Of a stretch of 64,000 nucleotides of DNA, positions 1 to 10,106 are shown one piece after another. The DNA comes from Todiramphus chloris collaris (Eukaryota > Chordata > Aves > Coraciiformes > Alcedinidae): assembly GCA_025345505.1 (NCBI GenBank), contig JANVCC010000120.1, forward strand, positions 1,760,768 through 1,824,767, written 5' to 3'. Position 1 is the first letter of the stretch, and every line of letters begins with the position of its first letter. Under the pieces are notes generated by a model. That model was not told the origin of the DNA. It saw nothing but the letters and a program-made list of their open reading frames with translations, and did not search any database. The position numbers and the translations under genes were made by a program.

Positions 1-2799
1 GTGTGGGCAAGGGGGGTGGGGAATTCCAAACGGTGTTTTAAGCAGCTGTGAAGAGCAGCAATTGTTTTAGATTTTCTATGAGTTATCCAGAGATGATGAC
101 ATCCATTAATAAAAGATGCCACCTGTGACTTAGGAAATGAACTCATGGTTTTTCCATGAGAGTTTCCCAAGGAAACACTTCATATCCTGTTTTCAATACG
201 CATACTATGCTGTCATATGATTTTGCTCTAAGTTTCTGTAACTAACTACACTTAAATAAAATGACTTTATACTTTGCATTAAAAAAAAAATAAACTGCAT
301 TCCTTGAGGACTTTAGTGGAAGTTTGTATGACCGTAGGAAAGGAAATCCAGGCATCACTTATCACTTCCTCAATTGTTTGAAAGCATTTTAAAAAGTAGA
401 AATCTATAAATGAACATGATAAGCCAGGACCTGTGACCATTTCTGTAACATTCATAGCCAGCTACAGAGCAAGTTTCATCCTTGGTCTCCCAGAAGCACA
501 TCTCTATCCTGCCCTTCAAAGTCTGGCCTCTGAGGGAAGGGGTTGGGCACGTGGGAATACTGCTCATTTCAGACCATTCAGCCCAAGTTCATTCTCACAG
601 GATGAATTTTTTTATTTAGTTTTTTTCTGATAAAGAGCATCAGAACCCCTTAGGGAATACAGCCACATTCAACATGTACCACCAAAAGTCACTGTCAGCT
701 GATGGCTACATAATCATTTCATAACCAACGTGCCCTGAGAGAAGAAAAGATGACAGAGAAAAGCTCAAAGCCACCTCTGCTCTGGGGACAGACCTGCAGG
801 GACTGTTGCACACGTGCATCGCTTGGTACAGTGTCACGTAAGTCACACTTCGGACACCGGGAGCTGAGAGGGGGGGAAAAACATCTCACCAGCCTTCAGC
901 TGAGACCTGAGCAAGGGCAGCATCCAACCACCGCTGTGCTCCAGGACCAAGTCACTGCAGCTGATGGCAGATCGGGGCTGAATCTGTGAAATAATTTCCT
1001 TGTAGATGTAGTTATTTAGCCAAAAAAACCCAACCAAACAGATAAAAACAGTAGTGATAGATGGATATTAAAGTGGTAATTCTGTTACAGCTGCAGTGCT
1101 GCTGGGTGGGTAGGGCAGAGCAGGCTGCTTCCCTCAGCCCTACGATGCTGAGCAACCTCAGAGCCTGGCCCTGGGAAACCTGCCGGTTAAACCGACGAGC
1201 ACTGTCAAGTGGCTGTAACAGTAGATGCTACGTGTTGTTTATATAGGGAAGGGTCTTCATAGACAGGAATAACTTGGGTCTCACGCTCTTCTTGTCCTTT
1301 GCACCCTCATTTTCCCATGCAAGAGCTTGAACCTAAAGCAGAATGATCTGCTCACCCAGACCAGTGGGTGAGCTGTGTTCCCATCTTCCCCCAGACGTAA
1401 GATTCAGGCCAGCAAGAAAACCCGACCCTCTCAACATACACCTGCATTTTCAGACCTTCTAAGGCAAAGAGCAGGGTTCATCTTTGGTTTCAGCAGTTTT
1501 TGCTGACACTGGACCCACTTTGACATCCTTTGGGTCTGATGCCAGTGGTACTGATGCCTCTCCCCTCTTTCAGAGCCCAGATGGTACCAGTATAAAAAGC
1601 ACAGACTCCTGTCTCCGAGGCTTCATTGACACCTGATGTCCGGACAGCCAAACCACATGGTTTTGGACACTGCAGCCTGTGAGTCAAGGTGTATTTATAG
1701 ACAGAGAGAGGCTTATTTGGTGTATCACGAAGTTCCTTCCATAGCCAGGAACGCTGCAAGAGGTTAATTGTCAGTGGCAGCGAAAGTCCATTTGGTACTC
1801 GAATGCCCAATCTGACTTTATTGCTATTTATAGACCATTCAGCACTTCAGCTGCCGCTTTTATTCTCTTTTCTCCCTTACAGTTTTTCCCCTCCTTCACC
1901 CAGGAAGGTTTTGGTTTTCCTGGCACCCTTTTTATCACCCCACCACCTTCTACCCTTTCATTCAAGAGAGTTTATTTAAAACCAAAACACCACATGACTA
2001 TAAGGGTTCCTGCTTTACATAATGAAGTTATTCAAGATGTTTACTCAACAAAAAATAGATAGTGAGCTCACATGGCTGTTGCAGGTTTATAGCTAAGTAC
2101 TGAGCTTACTGCACGTAGTCACACAGCAAGACCTCTTTGTGCTCCCATCCCATCGCTCAGGGACCCCTCACACAGCTACGGGTATGTAGCAGGGGCAGGA
2201 TCTGTGCCAAAATGATGCTACAAAAGTCAGATAAGTTCCTATACATCAGTTATTACCAATTCCCCAGGTGAATCCCAGTCTGAAAGCAAGGTATCAGGTG
2301 GAGGTTGAGCCATTTCGTGTAATTAAGTCTCCATAAAACAGCCTGAAGTGACCGGGTGACAAGGGGAGATTTGCACTGAGGGTCTGTCTGCAGGGTACCT
2401 CACTTTTGCTGTTTGCCTCTGTAAGAGGAAAGACAATTTTTTTTCCCCATTTACAAAGCCCAGGGGAAAAAAAAAAAAAAACAAAACCAAACCAAAAAGA
2501 AATAAACCAAAAACAAAACTTGCCAAGAAGTTAAATAGGGACACCATCAGCCTACCAGTGGCTTCACTATTTCTTGCAACATGTTATTTTCTTGTCTGAT
2601 TTGTCAGAGAGTTTCCTCTTAAATGCAGAAACATAAAATTTAACAGTCTGGCTTCTACCTCCCTTCCCAGGCTCCTAGCAGCCTCTGATAGAGAAATGCC
2701 CACCAACGGTGAGCTGCCGCCGTGCCCACCGACCCGCGCTGGGCATCACTCCTCTTTCCTCCACAAGAAAAGCTGAAAACACAGGAACCAGAGGTTTTG
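1..2799. other. unique noncoding sequence, no gene recognised
   Basis: No open frame here exceeds about 106 codons and none resembles a known protein. The DNA is moderately AT-rich and CpG-poor, with short A-runs and an A-rich stretch at about 2465-2519 made of A tracts and CCAAA units. I see no repeat family I can name. It is best treated as intergenic or intronic sequence. Confidence 0.6.
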
Positions 2800-2861
2800 G
2801 GGCCATCCAGAGTGAGGACAATGAGTAATGGGCACAAACTGGAACCCGAGAGGTTCCACTG
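2800..2861 (+). mobile_element. CR1 LINE fragment, left part of an interrupted element (element A)
   Basis: This stretch matches the end of the CR1 ORF2 region, where the sequence reads through GGGCACAAACTGGAAC and a GGTTCCACT block. The same segment is present in reverse in the CR1 copy at 39049-39676. In that copy the next bases are those found here only after position 3262, so this is the left half of one element split by a later insertion. The left boundary is fuzzy. Confidence 0.8.
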
Positions 2862-3261
2862 ACAGACTGAGAGAGTTGGGGTTGTTCAGGCTGGAGAAGA
2901 GAAGGCTCCGGGGAGACCTTCTTGTGGCCTTCCAGTATCTGAAGGGGGCTACAGGAAAGCTGGGGAGGGACTTTTTAGGCTGTGGGGCAGTGATAGGACT
3001 GGAGGGGATGGATTAAAACTAGAGAGAGGTCAATTCAGGTTGGACAGTAGGAAGAATTTCTTCCCCAGGAGGGTGGTGAGACACTGGCCCAGGCTGCCCA
3101 GAGAGGTGGTGGAAGCCCCATCCTTGGCAGTGTTGAAGCCCAGGCTGGCTGGGGCTGTGAGCAACCTGCTCTAGTGGGAGGTGTCCCTGCCCATGGCAGG
3201 GGGGTTGGAACTGGGTGAGCTTTAAGGTCCCTTCCAGCCCTGACAATTCTAAGATTCTATA
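2862..3261 (+). mobile_element. 5'-truncated CR1 LINE inserted inside another CR1 (element B)
   Basis: It starts within the ORF2 C-terminal region (frame reading [20 protein letters not shown]), runs through the conserved GGCTGCCCAGAGAGGTGGTGGA block, and ends with a typical CR1 3' tail (AATTCTAAGATTCTATA) at about 3261. The body is 5'-truncated, as expected for target-primed reverse transcription. It separates two halves of element A and must be the younger insertion. Confidence 0.93.
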
Positions 3262-3473
3262 AAGAGAAACCTCTTTGGTGTGAGGGTGTGGGAGGCTGTG
3301 CCAGGCTGCCCAGAGAGGCTGTGGAGTCTCCTTCTCTGGAGAGATTCCCACCCCGGCTGGACCCTGCGCTGCTGGGCCCCTGCTCTGGGTGCCCCTGCTG
3401 GATGGGGCACGGGGGTGGCACCAGAGCATCTCCAGAGCTCCCTGCCAGCCCCCACCATGCTGGGATTCTGTGA
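3262..3473 (+). mobile_element. CR1 LINE fragment, right part of interrupted element A
   Basis: It resumes at the AGAAACCTCTTTGG segment that should follow directly after 2861 in an uninterrupted CR1, and ends with GGATTCTGTGA at 3473. The middle block with GGGCCCCTGCTCTGGGTGCC is shared, almost base for base, with the reverse-strand copies at 39049 and 46921. These three form one closely related subfamily. Confidence 0.93.
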
Positions 3474-3974
3474 ACCATCAGCCTCATCCTTAGGGAGGGT
3501 GTGGAAGTGAAAGACCAGACAAAATGTTCTGAAGGTCTCCCCAAAAAGCCAGAGCCAGAGCAGGATTTGGGGATTCCCCCAAAACACAACAGGGCTGTCT
3601 CATTCTCACTTTAAAATGGACACCAAAAATGAACATTTAAGTCTATGCTCGTAGAAAGCCAACAGCACCGTCAGCAGTGCACAGTCCAGCACTAGGCTGA
3701 AGCTGGCTGTCCTGCACTGGAAAAGTTCAGCTGAGGAAATGGATGTCAGGAGTTCTACCGTGCTTCGGTTTTCTCATCTAAACAACCCCAGCAAATATTT
3801 AACGGGCTATTTTTCTTTGCATGCTTTTCCTTTTAGAACAGGGCTGACAGTATCCGAGGAACTGGAGCCAGGGCAGGCTGTGTTATCAAGGAGGAGAGCA
3901 GCAATGCATCAGGAGGTGGATTTTTTTATATCACAAATCCTATGGGACAGGGATTATCCCCTATAGATGAAATC
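3474..3974. other. unique noncoding sequence upstream of the CpG island
   Basis: About 500 bases between the nested CR1 pair and the CpG island. I see no repeat, RNA gene or supported coding region. Small open frames are present but unrecognised. Confidence 0.5.
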
Positions 3975-4153
3975 ACACGACCGGCGTTTTCCCCAGGACC
4001 ACGCGGTCCGGTGCGAGGGAACCTGCAAGCCGATGAACGCGCACGCGTGACTGATGCTGTTCCTGTGGCTGTGAGCAAAGGGCCCAGATTTTGCCCAAGG
4101 TTGGAGAGATTTTGCCCTTTTTCCCCAAAATGCGCATTTTTCACACACAAACA

Positions 4154-4167
4154 CCGCCCTCTGCCGC
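4154..4167 (-). promoter_or_regulatory. CTCF-like binding site
   Basis: The reverse strand reads GCGGCAGAGGGCGG, matching about 12 of 14 positions of the CTCF core CCASYAGRKGGCRS. It lies within the CpG island. The match is by eye. Binding has not been shown. Confidence 0.35.
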
Positions 4168-4203
4168 ACGCCGGGACCGCTGCCGGGAAGCAGATTTCTG
4201 AGC

Positions 4204-4218
4204 GTCGCCCTTGGCAAC
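4204..4218 (+). promoter_or_regulatory. RFX X-box match
   Basis: The sequence GTCGCC-CTT-GGCAAC fits the X-box consensus GTNRCC(N0-3)RGYAAC with no mismatch. X-boxes bound by RFX factors are frequent near the start sites of ciliary genes. Its place in the middle of a CpG island fits a promoter-proximal site, but function is inferred. Confidence 0.45.
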
Positions 4219-4282
4219 GCAGTTGTTGAAGGTGATAAAAATTCTTCTGTCTCTTCGGTTTAGAAAGTGCCAGTGCATCAAA

Positions 4283-4290
4283 ATGCAAAT
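4283..4290 (+). promoter_or_regulatory. octamer motif (POU/OCT type)
   Basis: A perfect ATGCAAAT octamer lies about 65 bases downstream of the X-box within the CpG island. An 8-base match can occur by chance; the context is what makes it worth noting. Confidence 0.35.
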
Positions 4291-4390
4291 GATTCCGCCT
4301 CCCGCAAAGGTCGTTCGAGGTAAGGGATATGTTTAACTTCGGCGGCGCGGGAGAGAGCGCGGTAGAAATGCGCTCCGATAACTGGGGCGT

Positions 4391-5102
4391 GTGTTGTGCT
4401 GTCACCTCACTGGTTTCTAAGGCTGCTGCCCACTCCTATAACACTTGTGGTTTCTTTTCTGTAAGAAGGAGGCCAAACTCACACTAAGCCAGTGTTTTTT
4501 ATCCCTCTTCAATACAACACCTGTTTGCCCAGTGAATCCCACCGGGCCCTTTCTCGCTTTACCCCGGAGGCTCGTGCTCTTTCTGCTCGGGGAAAAGCTT
4601 CTTATAAGAAGGTACAGTTGCCCCAACCTGGCAGAGGAGAAACGAAGCTGATCTGATGACTTTTATTTGCATGTATATCTAGATACCCTCTCCTTCAGGC
4701 CAGAGCTGCTCAATCTTGGCCAGCGCAGTTCACGAGCAGCTGCAAATCTCCAGCTTGCCCACAGCACAAACGCTTATTTCATCTATCCAACAATAATGCC
4801 CCAGCTTGAACCAAAAGGAAACACTTTTATTTGGAACAGTCTTTCCAAAACAAGATTAATGGGGGAGCAGTGGATTAGTTGGATTACGTTTCTCAATCCC
4901 CTGAGTAGACCTGGTGTCCCTGGGGTGGCCACACTACCTCAGCACAAACCCCTGTAGACTTGCAAAGTCATGAGTTTGGCCATTTAAAGTTCCTTGAGAG
5001 AAATTACTGGTTTCTGTTTGTCTGGTTTGCCTCAAAACGGGTTTAGAGGAAAGCACCTGAGCCTTGCTGACATTAGGAGTTGCATGTTTTGTAACATTCA
5101 CC
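4391..5102. other. unique noncoding sequence downstream of the CpG island
   Basis: CpG content falls sharply after about 4395. I see no repeat family or recognisable coding region before the CR1 beginning near 5103. Short frames run on both strands without recognisable similarity. Confidence 0.5.
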
Positions 5103-5779
5103 GATGGGTGCTGCACTTGGGTCCCAACAACCCCCTGCAGTGTCACAGGCTTGGGAAGAAGTGGCTGGAAAGCTGCACAACGGAGAAGGACTTGGGGGTG
5201 CTGGTAGACAGCCGACTGAGTATGAGCCAGCAGTGTGCCCAGGCAGCCAAGAAGGCCAGCAGCATCCTGGCATGTATCAAGAACAGTGTGGCCAGCAGGA
5301 GCAGGGAGGTGATTGTGCCCCTGGACTCGGCACTGGTGAGGCCACACCTTGAATACTGTGTCCAGTTTTGGGCCCCGCGCTACAAGAAGGATGTTGAGGT
5401 ACTGGAGAGAGTTCAGAGGCGGGCAACGAAGCTGGTGTAGGGTCTGGAGAATTTCTCCTCTGAGGAGCGTCTGAGGGAGCTGGGATTGTTTAGTTTGGAG
5501 AAGAGGAGGCTCAGGGGGGACCTTATTGCTCTCTACAGCTACCTGAAGGGAGGTTGTAGGGAGGTGGGGGTCGACCTCTTCTCCCAAATTAAAAATGACA
5601 GGACGAGGAGGAATGGCTTCAAGTTGCGCCAAGGGAAATTTAGGTTAGATATCAGGAAACATTTCTTTACAGAGAGGGTAGTTAAGCATTGGAATGGGCT
5701 GCCCAGGGAGATGGTGGAGTCCCCATCCCTAGAAGTGTTTAAAAACCGTGTGGATGTGGTGCTGAGGGACGTGGTTTAG
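5103..5779 (+). pseudogene. CR1 ORF2 C-terminal region (end of reverse transcriptase and following domain), one stop codon
   Basis: In CR1, ORF2 encodes an endonuclease and reverse transcriptase used for retrotransposition. Here only the C-terminal part is present, reading on one frame from about 5105 (VLHLG...) through CVQFWAP and [11 protein letters not shown] single TAG at 5438-5440 interrupts it at a place where related copies usually have a lysine codon. The frame then continues unbroken through [38 protein letters not shown] and [13 protein letters not shown] to the natural stop at 5777. There are no frameshifts in about 225 codons, so the copy is fairly young. It lacks the endonuclease and the catalytic part of the RT and cannot be functional alone. 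Confidence 0.9.
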
Positions 5780-5860
5780 GGACCCTGGCAGTGCAGGGTG
5801 AACGGTTGGACTCGATGATCTTAAAGGTCTCTTCCAACTAGACGATTCTATGATTCTGTG
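5103..5860 (+). mobile_element. 5'-truncated CR1 LINE with complete 3' end, best preserved copy in the window
   Basis: It begins near GATGGGTGCTGCACTTGGG in the late reverse transcriptase region. It continues through the whole C-terminal part of ORF2 to a TAG at 5777-5779, and then has about 80 bases of 3' UTR ending in ATTCTATGATTCTGTG. The late 3' UTR block GACTCGATGATCTTAAAGGTC places it in a different subfamily from the copies at 39049 or 50356. The sequence upstream of 5103 does not look like CR1, so the copy is 5'-truncated. Confidence 0.95.
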
Positions 5861-7858
5861 AGAAAAAATGCAGAACTACCTCCAGAAGGAGCAGGAGCCA
5901 GCACTGAGGTTCCCTATGAGCAGCTCAACTCATTTGCCAAAACCCTTAACGAACTCCCTGAACTGCTGCTGCTGCTGCGTCTTCGCTCAGGAGTCCCAAG
6001 CGGTGCTGGATAAAACCAGAGCCCTGCTCTGGGGTGGGGAGCTGGTGGTAACCTCAGCAGCAGCCGCACGCTCTCTGCCAAGCTGTGACTGCAGAAAACA
6101 AAAGCGCAGAGACTCGCTCAGCTTCCCAGGCAGAGAACGGAATAAATATACAGCAAGAGCAAGATCTGCCTCCTAGGGAAAGTAGCTACGGAGCCTTTCA
6201 TTTCGAGGTTACCAAGACACATCATCCTTGGTGACTACCAGTCATGGCAGCAGGCAGCGCTGGCTGGGCGCTGCGAGCAGGTCTGATGTCCTGACGCTGT
6301 CTCCAGGCTGACAGCACACAGCAATCTCACCAGAGGAAAGTGGCTGGGTCGTGAAAAAAAAAAAAAAGTCGTCATTTTCTTTGCTGTTATTGATACTTCC
6401 CTGGTAAGGACTGGAATGCTTCAGTAAGAAACAGCTCAAAATTACTGCTGCCCGTGGTAGTGTGTTGCTTCAATATCCAGGACTATTCATCCTGCACTAA
6501 AATCAGAAAAAAAAAAATTACTTAACTGTTTTAAGTCTGATCCCTCTGAAATTACCATTTTGATAAAAGAACAAAATGGCCTTTATAATTAACAGATTCT
6601 TTCATGAGAGAAAAGTTCTCATTTCAGTTCCTATTGCAACAGGAGGGAAAAAGCAGCCAAACGCTTAAGCAATGCTCATTCCTTAGCAATTTTTCCTCAA
6701 ATAGCAGCTTGTGACCTACAGGGAAATACATTCGTATTTGAAGAAGTAGAACCAAGAAACGGAGGGGAAAAAACCATCAACTGCACTCCCCAGCTCTTCT
6801 GGCATAAAAACTATTTTCCACATCCCTAAATTCATCCTAGGAGATTCCTGCTGCATCCGTGGTATTTCCTTGAGGCCTCTCCTTGGCCTGAGACGTTTTA
6901 ACAATTGCTTGAGGTTCTTCACAGGGAGACGTGGTGTACCATGCGTATTGAGGTCTGCACCTCTGCCTTCAGAGCAAATGGTTTTGAACCAGGTGGGGAA
7001 AGGGAAGTTGGACCTTGAAAGCAAAATGGGCCAAAAAGCATCATAACACCTTGCTGGAAACAAAAATACGCCTGCTAAACGGGGTCCCACCCACAAGATG
7101 CACCAGCAGCTCTGCTGCTGTGACAGGGAGAGACAGGATCCTATTGGGCTGCAAGGATGGGCCAATGATGCAAGGGTCTGACCAAAGAGGAGGCTGCAGA
7201 AGATATTAATTAACTTGGGAAGTTAAATTAAACTTCCTACATCTCCTGTCTCATGCTGGGTTAGGTACAGAGGAGGAACTGAGAAAAAAAGGAGGTACTA
7301 CAGAAAGTCATGCTGATGATTCACAAGCTGGGGTGACCTTGCAGCAGGACCAACCTGGCCCTTCAGGGTGGTATTAGGACATCCTAAGCCACGTGTGCTT
7401 ATTTTTGAGAGATTACATCCTTCTGAAGCAGTAGAGAGCACACATTCCTTCCTGTCAATATCTGTTGAGCTGAAGTCCTTCTTTAAGGTCACTAAATTCC
7501 ACTGTCCAGTCTGTCCCAGCACGGCGTTAGACAGGAGTCCATTGCCTGGAGTCCATTTCTCAAGCTTGCAGGAGGAGCACACACCATGGCATGAACCCCA
7601 GGGAGAGACAACTTCCTTACAGCCTTCCCCCTTTTGCAACCCCTTCCCAGTAACCCCTTTCCAGCGTAAATACAGAGACTGGAGCCACAGAGGGTGGCAA
7701 TGAAACGAGGGCAAATGCTGCAGCTCAGGTGGGGCAGGGCTGGGAGCACAGATGGACACGCAGGCAAAGACCAGCACCCAAAAAAACAGTCCATCTGATT
7801 TAATATGTGTGGAGATCCCAGCCCTAAATAGAGCATAGCAGGGACAGGAGCATAGCAA
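5861..7858. other. unique noncoding sequence
   Basis: Two kilobases without a recognised repeat or gene. A reverse-strand open frame at 6716-7165 (149 codons) resembles no family I know and overlaps frames on the other strand. A-runs occur at about 6355-6367 and 6506-6516. Confidence 0.5.
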
Positions 7859-8193
7859 CTCCACATCTGGAGTATTGTGCCCAGTGCTGGGCTCCCCAGT
7901 TCAAGAGAGACAAGGAGCTACTGGAGAGAGTCCAGTGGAGGCTGGGAAGATGCTGAGGGGCTGGAGCATCTCTGTGCTGGGGACAGGCTGAGAGCCCTGG
8001 GGCTGTTCAGCCTGGAGAAGAGAAGCCTGAGAGGGGAGCTGATGAATGGTTACAAATCTCTGCAGGGTGGGGGGCAAGGAGAAGGGGCCAGGCTCTTGTC
8101 AGTGGTGCCCTGGGATAGGACAAGAGGTGATGGTAGCAAGGGGAAACACAGGAAGTTCCACCTCAACCTGAGGAAAAACTTCTTCACTGAGTG
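7859..8193 (+). mobile_element. CR1 LINE fragment lacking its 3' end
   Basis: It matches CR1 ORF2 from CCACATCTGGAGTATTGTG through [20 protein letters not shown] and the RKFHLNLRKNFFT block, then stops abruptly at GAGTGG near 8193. The following bases are not CR1. The last part of the ORF and the 3' UTR with the ATTCTATG tail are missing. CR1 copies are normally truncated at the 5' end, so the missing 3' end points to a later deletion or rearrangement. Confidence 0.92.
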
Positions 8194-8657
8194 GTAGGTG
8201 ATAAATACAAAACAGTGCTAACAACAAATTAAGGTCACAAACTTTGGATAGTCTCAAGTCAAAAAGTGTAACAGGTAAAAGCCTGAGTAACCTTGAGTGC
8301 TCCACACTCCAATAACTCTCTGTTTTTATCATGCAGTGTTTGCATTTGAAGCAGTATCCACGTTAGTTTCCTGGTCAGAGCACTATGAAAATTAAAAAAA
8401 AAAAAAAAAGAACTAAATAAAAGGAATGATTAATAGAACTCTACAGATTATTAGTAGTAAAATTATTTCACACCCCATCTACTGTCAAAAGTTCTTTCAC
8501 GTTGGCAACAGGAACCAGAGAGGTTTAATTTCTGTTTATATCATTTAGAAACATCCCTCATTTTAATTATTCCTCTTTTGTACACAGAAGTCAACTTTAC
8601 AAGAGTTAAAATTTGAGTCAACTTGCCTAAAAGAGTCCAGTTAATGTTTCACTCCTG

Positions 8658-9296
8658 TTGGTCCCAGATCATGAAATGTCTCTTCGCCACAATCTAAATA
8701 TATGGGTTTCATCTTTTCCTTATTTTGGGGAAGAAATGGGCTTTATTTGTCAAAGCAGACATCATTTGAAAGCTGTCTCTGCTGCACCTGGCCCACAGTT
8801 GGCTTGTTTATTAATGCAGTGCTTGGGGAGCAATGCTGTTCATCAAAGGGAAAAAGAAATAGAAGTTTGGCTGTCAGAAACCCCTTCCTTCAGCCCTGCA
8901 AACTCCACAACAACGATTACCACAATCAACCTTCACCAGCACCCCCACAGCAGGGAAACCAGCAAACCCAGCTTTCCAGCAGCCATCTCTGGCACTGACC
9001 ATGTGAGATCAAACCACGAGTGCCCGCCCTTGCTGGGCATCCGAGCAGAGCCTTTGCTCCACCTCCCACTCCATGAGACCTGCCCTAGCAAAGTACCCTT
9101 GGAAGTGTCTCCAGACCCATCTCAGCCCGGTGACACACGGCTCAGAGAGCTGCTGAGGGGAGAGGGAACACTGAAATCTCTGTTTCGTTGGAGAAGCCTT
9201 GTGAAATGCAATCACACCCTTTTCTCCCTCCAGAAAATACAAACAGGCTTGTGGAGACACCTGATGGGCTGGATAAGGGCAAAGCTGTTCCACTGA
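8658..9296 (+). other. open reading frame of about 207 codons from its first ATG, function unknown
   Basis: The open stretch begins with TTG at 8658 and the first ATG is at about 8676. The product would be serine- and proline-rich with histidines and shows no domain, signal peptide or membrane segment that I recognise. It overlaps the next frame (9188-9874) and several reverse-strand frames in the same GC-richer patch. That overlap is typical of chance frames in noncoding vertebrate DNA. Confidence 0.12.
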
Positions 9297-9874
9297 TGGG
9301 AAAGCAGCTAAAGCTTTGGCTCAGGACCCCGAGACCTTCCTCAATGCCCCAGTTGCAACACAGCCCTGAGTCTCCTGGGACATCCAGCAGCTCTGCTGCA
9401 ACCCACCACAGCTTCACCGAGTCCCAGGAGGGCAGCGAGCTGCCCCCAGAACCCTTCCCAGCTCCAGTGCTGGGGTCACAGCCGTGTTTGCATCAGCTTC
9501 TTGGCATCATTCGACCTTTCAAGCTCAGAGCTAAGCGAAGCAGAAGGGGCTGGGACAGGAGCAGAGCAACAAAGTCCTCCTCACCCATCCAGCAGCCGTT
9601 GGGAAGCCGTGGGGGACAAGCAGCAGCACCTCCCTTTTCACAGCCAGCTTGCTGTGAAACAGCCACGGAACGAAGCTGGGTTTCCTCGTTGGGACCTCAA
9701 TTTGGGCAGAAAAGTTCCAAAGGCCGTCGATGTCTCAGTGTGAACAGCCACCTCGGGCCAGGATGCATACGAAGCACCAGATGCTTCCAGGAAGGGCTCT
9801 CCGGAGTCAGAGGCACCTGTACGTTTGCCTACAGCCCCTGGCAGCCCACGCTCGACTTTTATAGCTCCTTCTGA
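9188..9874 (+). other. open reading frame of about 222 codons from its first ATG, function unknown
   Basis: The frame opens with TTG; the first ATG is near 9206. The predicted product is rich in serine, proline and glutamine with a basic patch (KLRAKRSRRGWDRSR). No domain is recognised. The last codons fall just before GACTGGGACAGAAGC. It could be an exon of an unknown transcript, but the overlap with other long frames argues for chance. Confidence 0.12.
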
Positions 9875-10071
9875 CTGGGACAGAAGCAGCCCCTTGGCCA
9901 ACCAGGGCGGGCAGCGTTGGAGTTGCCGCAGCCCCAGCCAAGGCACAGGGCTGCAGGTCCTGCTCCCAGCAGCATCACCATGGGGTTTGGTCTCGGGCAA
10001 AAACCATGAGTATAATTCAGCCCACAAACCACAGAGGACCAGGTAGAGAACCAGAATGATGAGATTTCGAC

Positions 10072-10106
10072 TTTTTTTTTAATTTTTTTTTTATTTTTTA
10101 TTTTTA
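10072..10106. repeat. T-rich low-complexity tract
   Basis: Runs of 8-10 T separated by AA, A or TA. Simple low-complexity DNA with no recognised element attached. Confidence 0.85.

Larger units (their letters stand above)
3975..4390. promoter_or_regulatory. CpG island, candidate promoter of an unannotated transcript
   Basis: By hand count there are about 36 CpG dinucleotides in 416 bases at roughly 55% GC, an observed/expected ratio near 1, while the surrounding DNA is clearly CpG-poor. Such islands in vertebrates usually mark unmethylated promoters or strong enhancers. Inside it are a CTCF-like match (4154-4167), an RFX X-box match (4204-4218) and a perfect octamer (4283-4290). A strong-looking splice donor (GAG|GTAAGG) follows at 4319/4320, so a + strand first exon ending there is possible. 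I see no TATA box, which is usual for island promoters. The transcript and its direction are unknown. An enhancer or a retained conserved element are alternatives. Confidence 0.6.

Noticed and set aside
3019..3589. Several overlapping frames on both strands across the nested CR1 pair
   Set aside because: All lie within CR1 3' sequence in non-natural frames; they repeat at 39049 and 46921 because the repeats are alike, not because they encode a gene.
4934..5632. 232-codon reverse-strand open frame
   Set aside because: It is the antisense shadow of the CR1 ORF2 segment at 5103-5779 and has no independent support.
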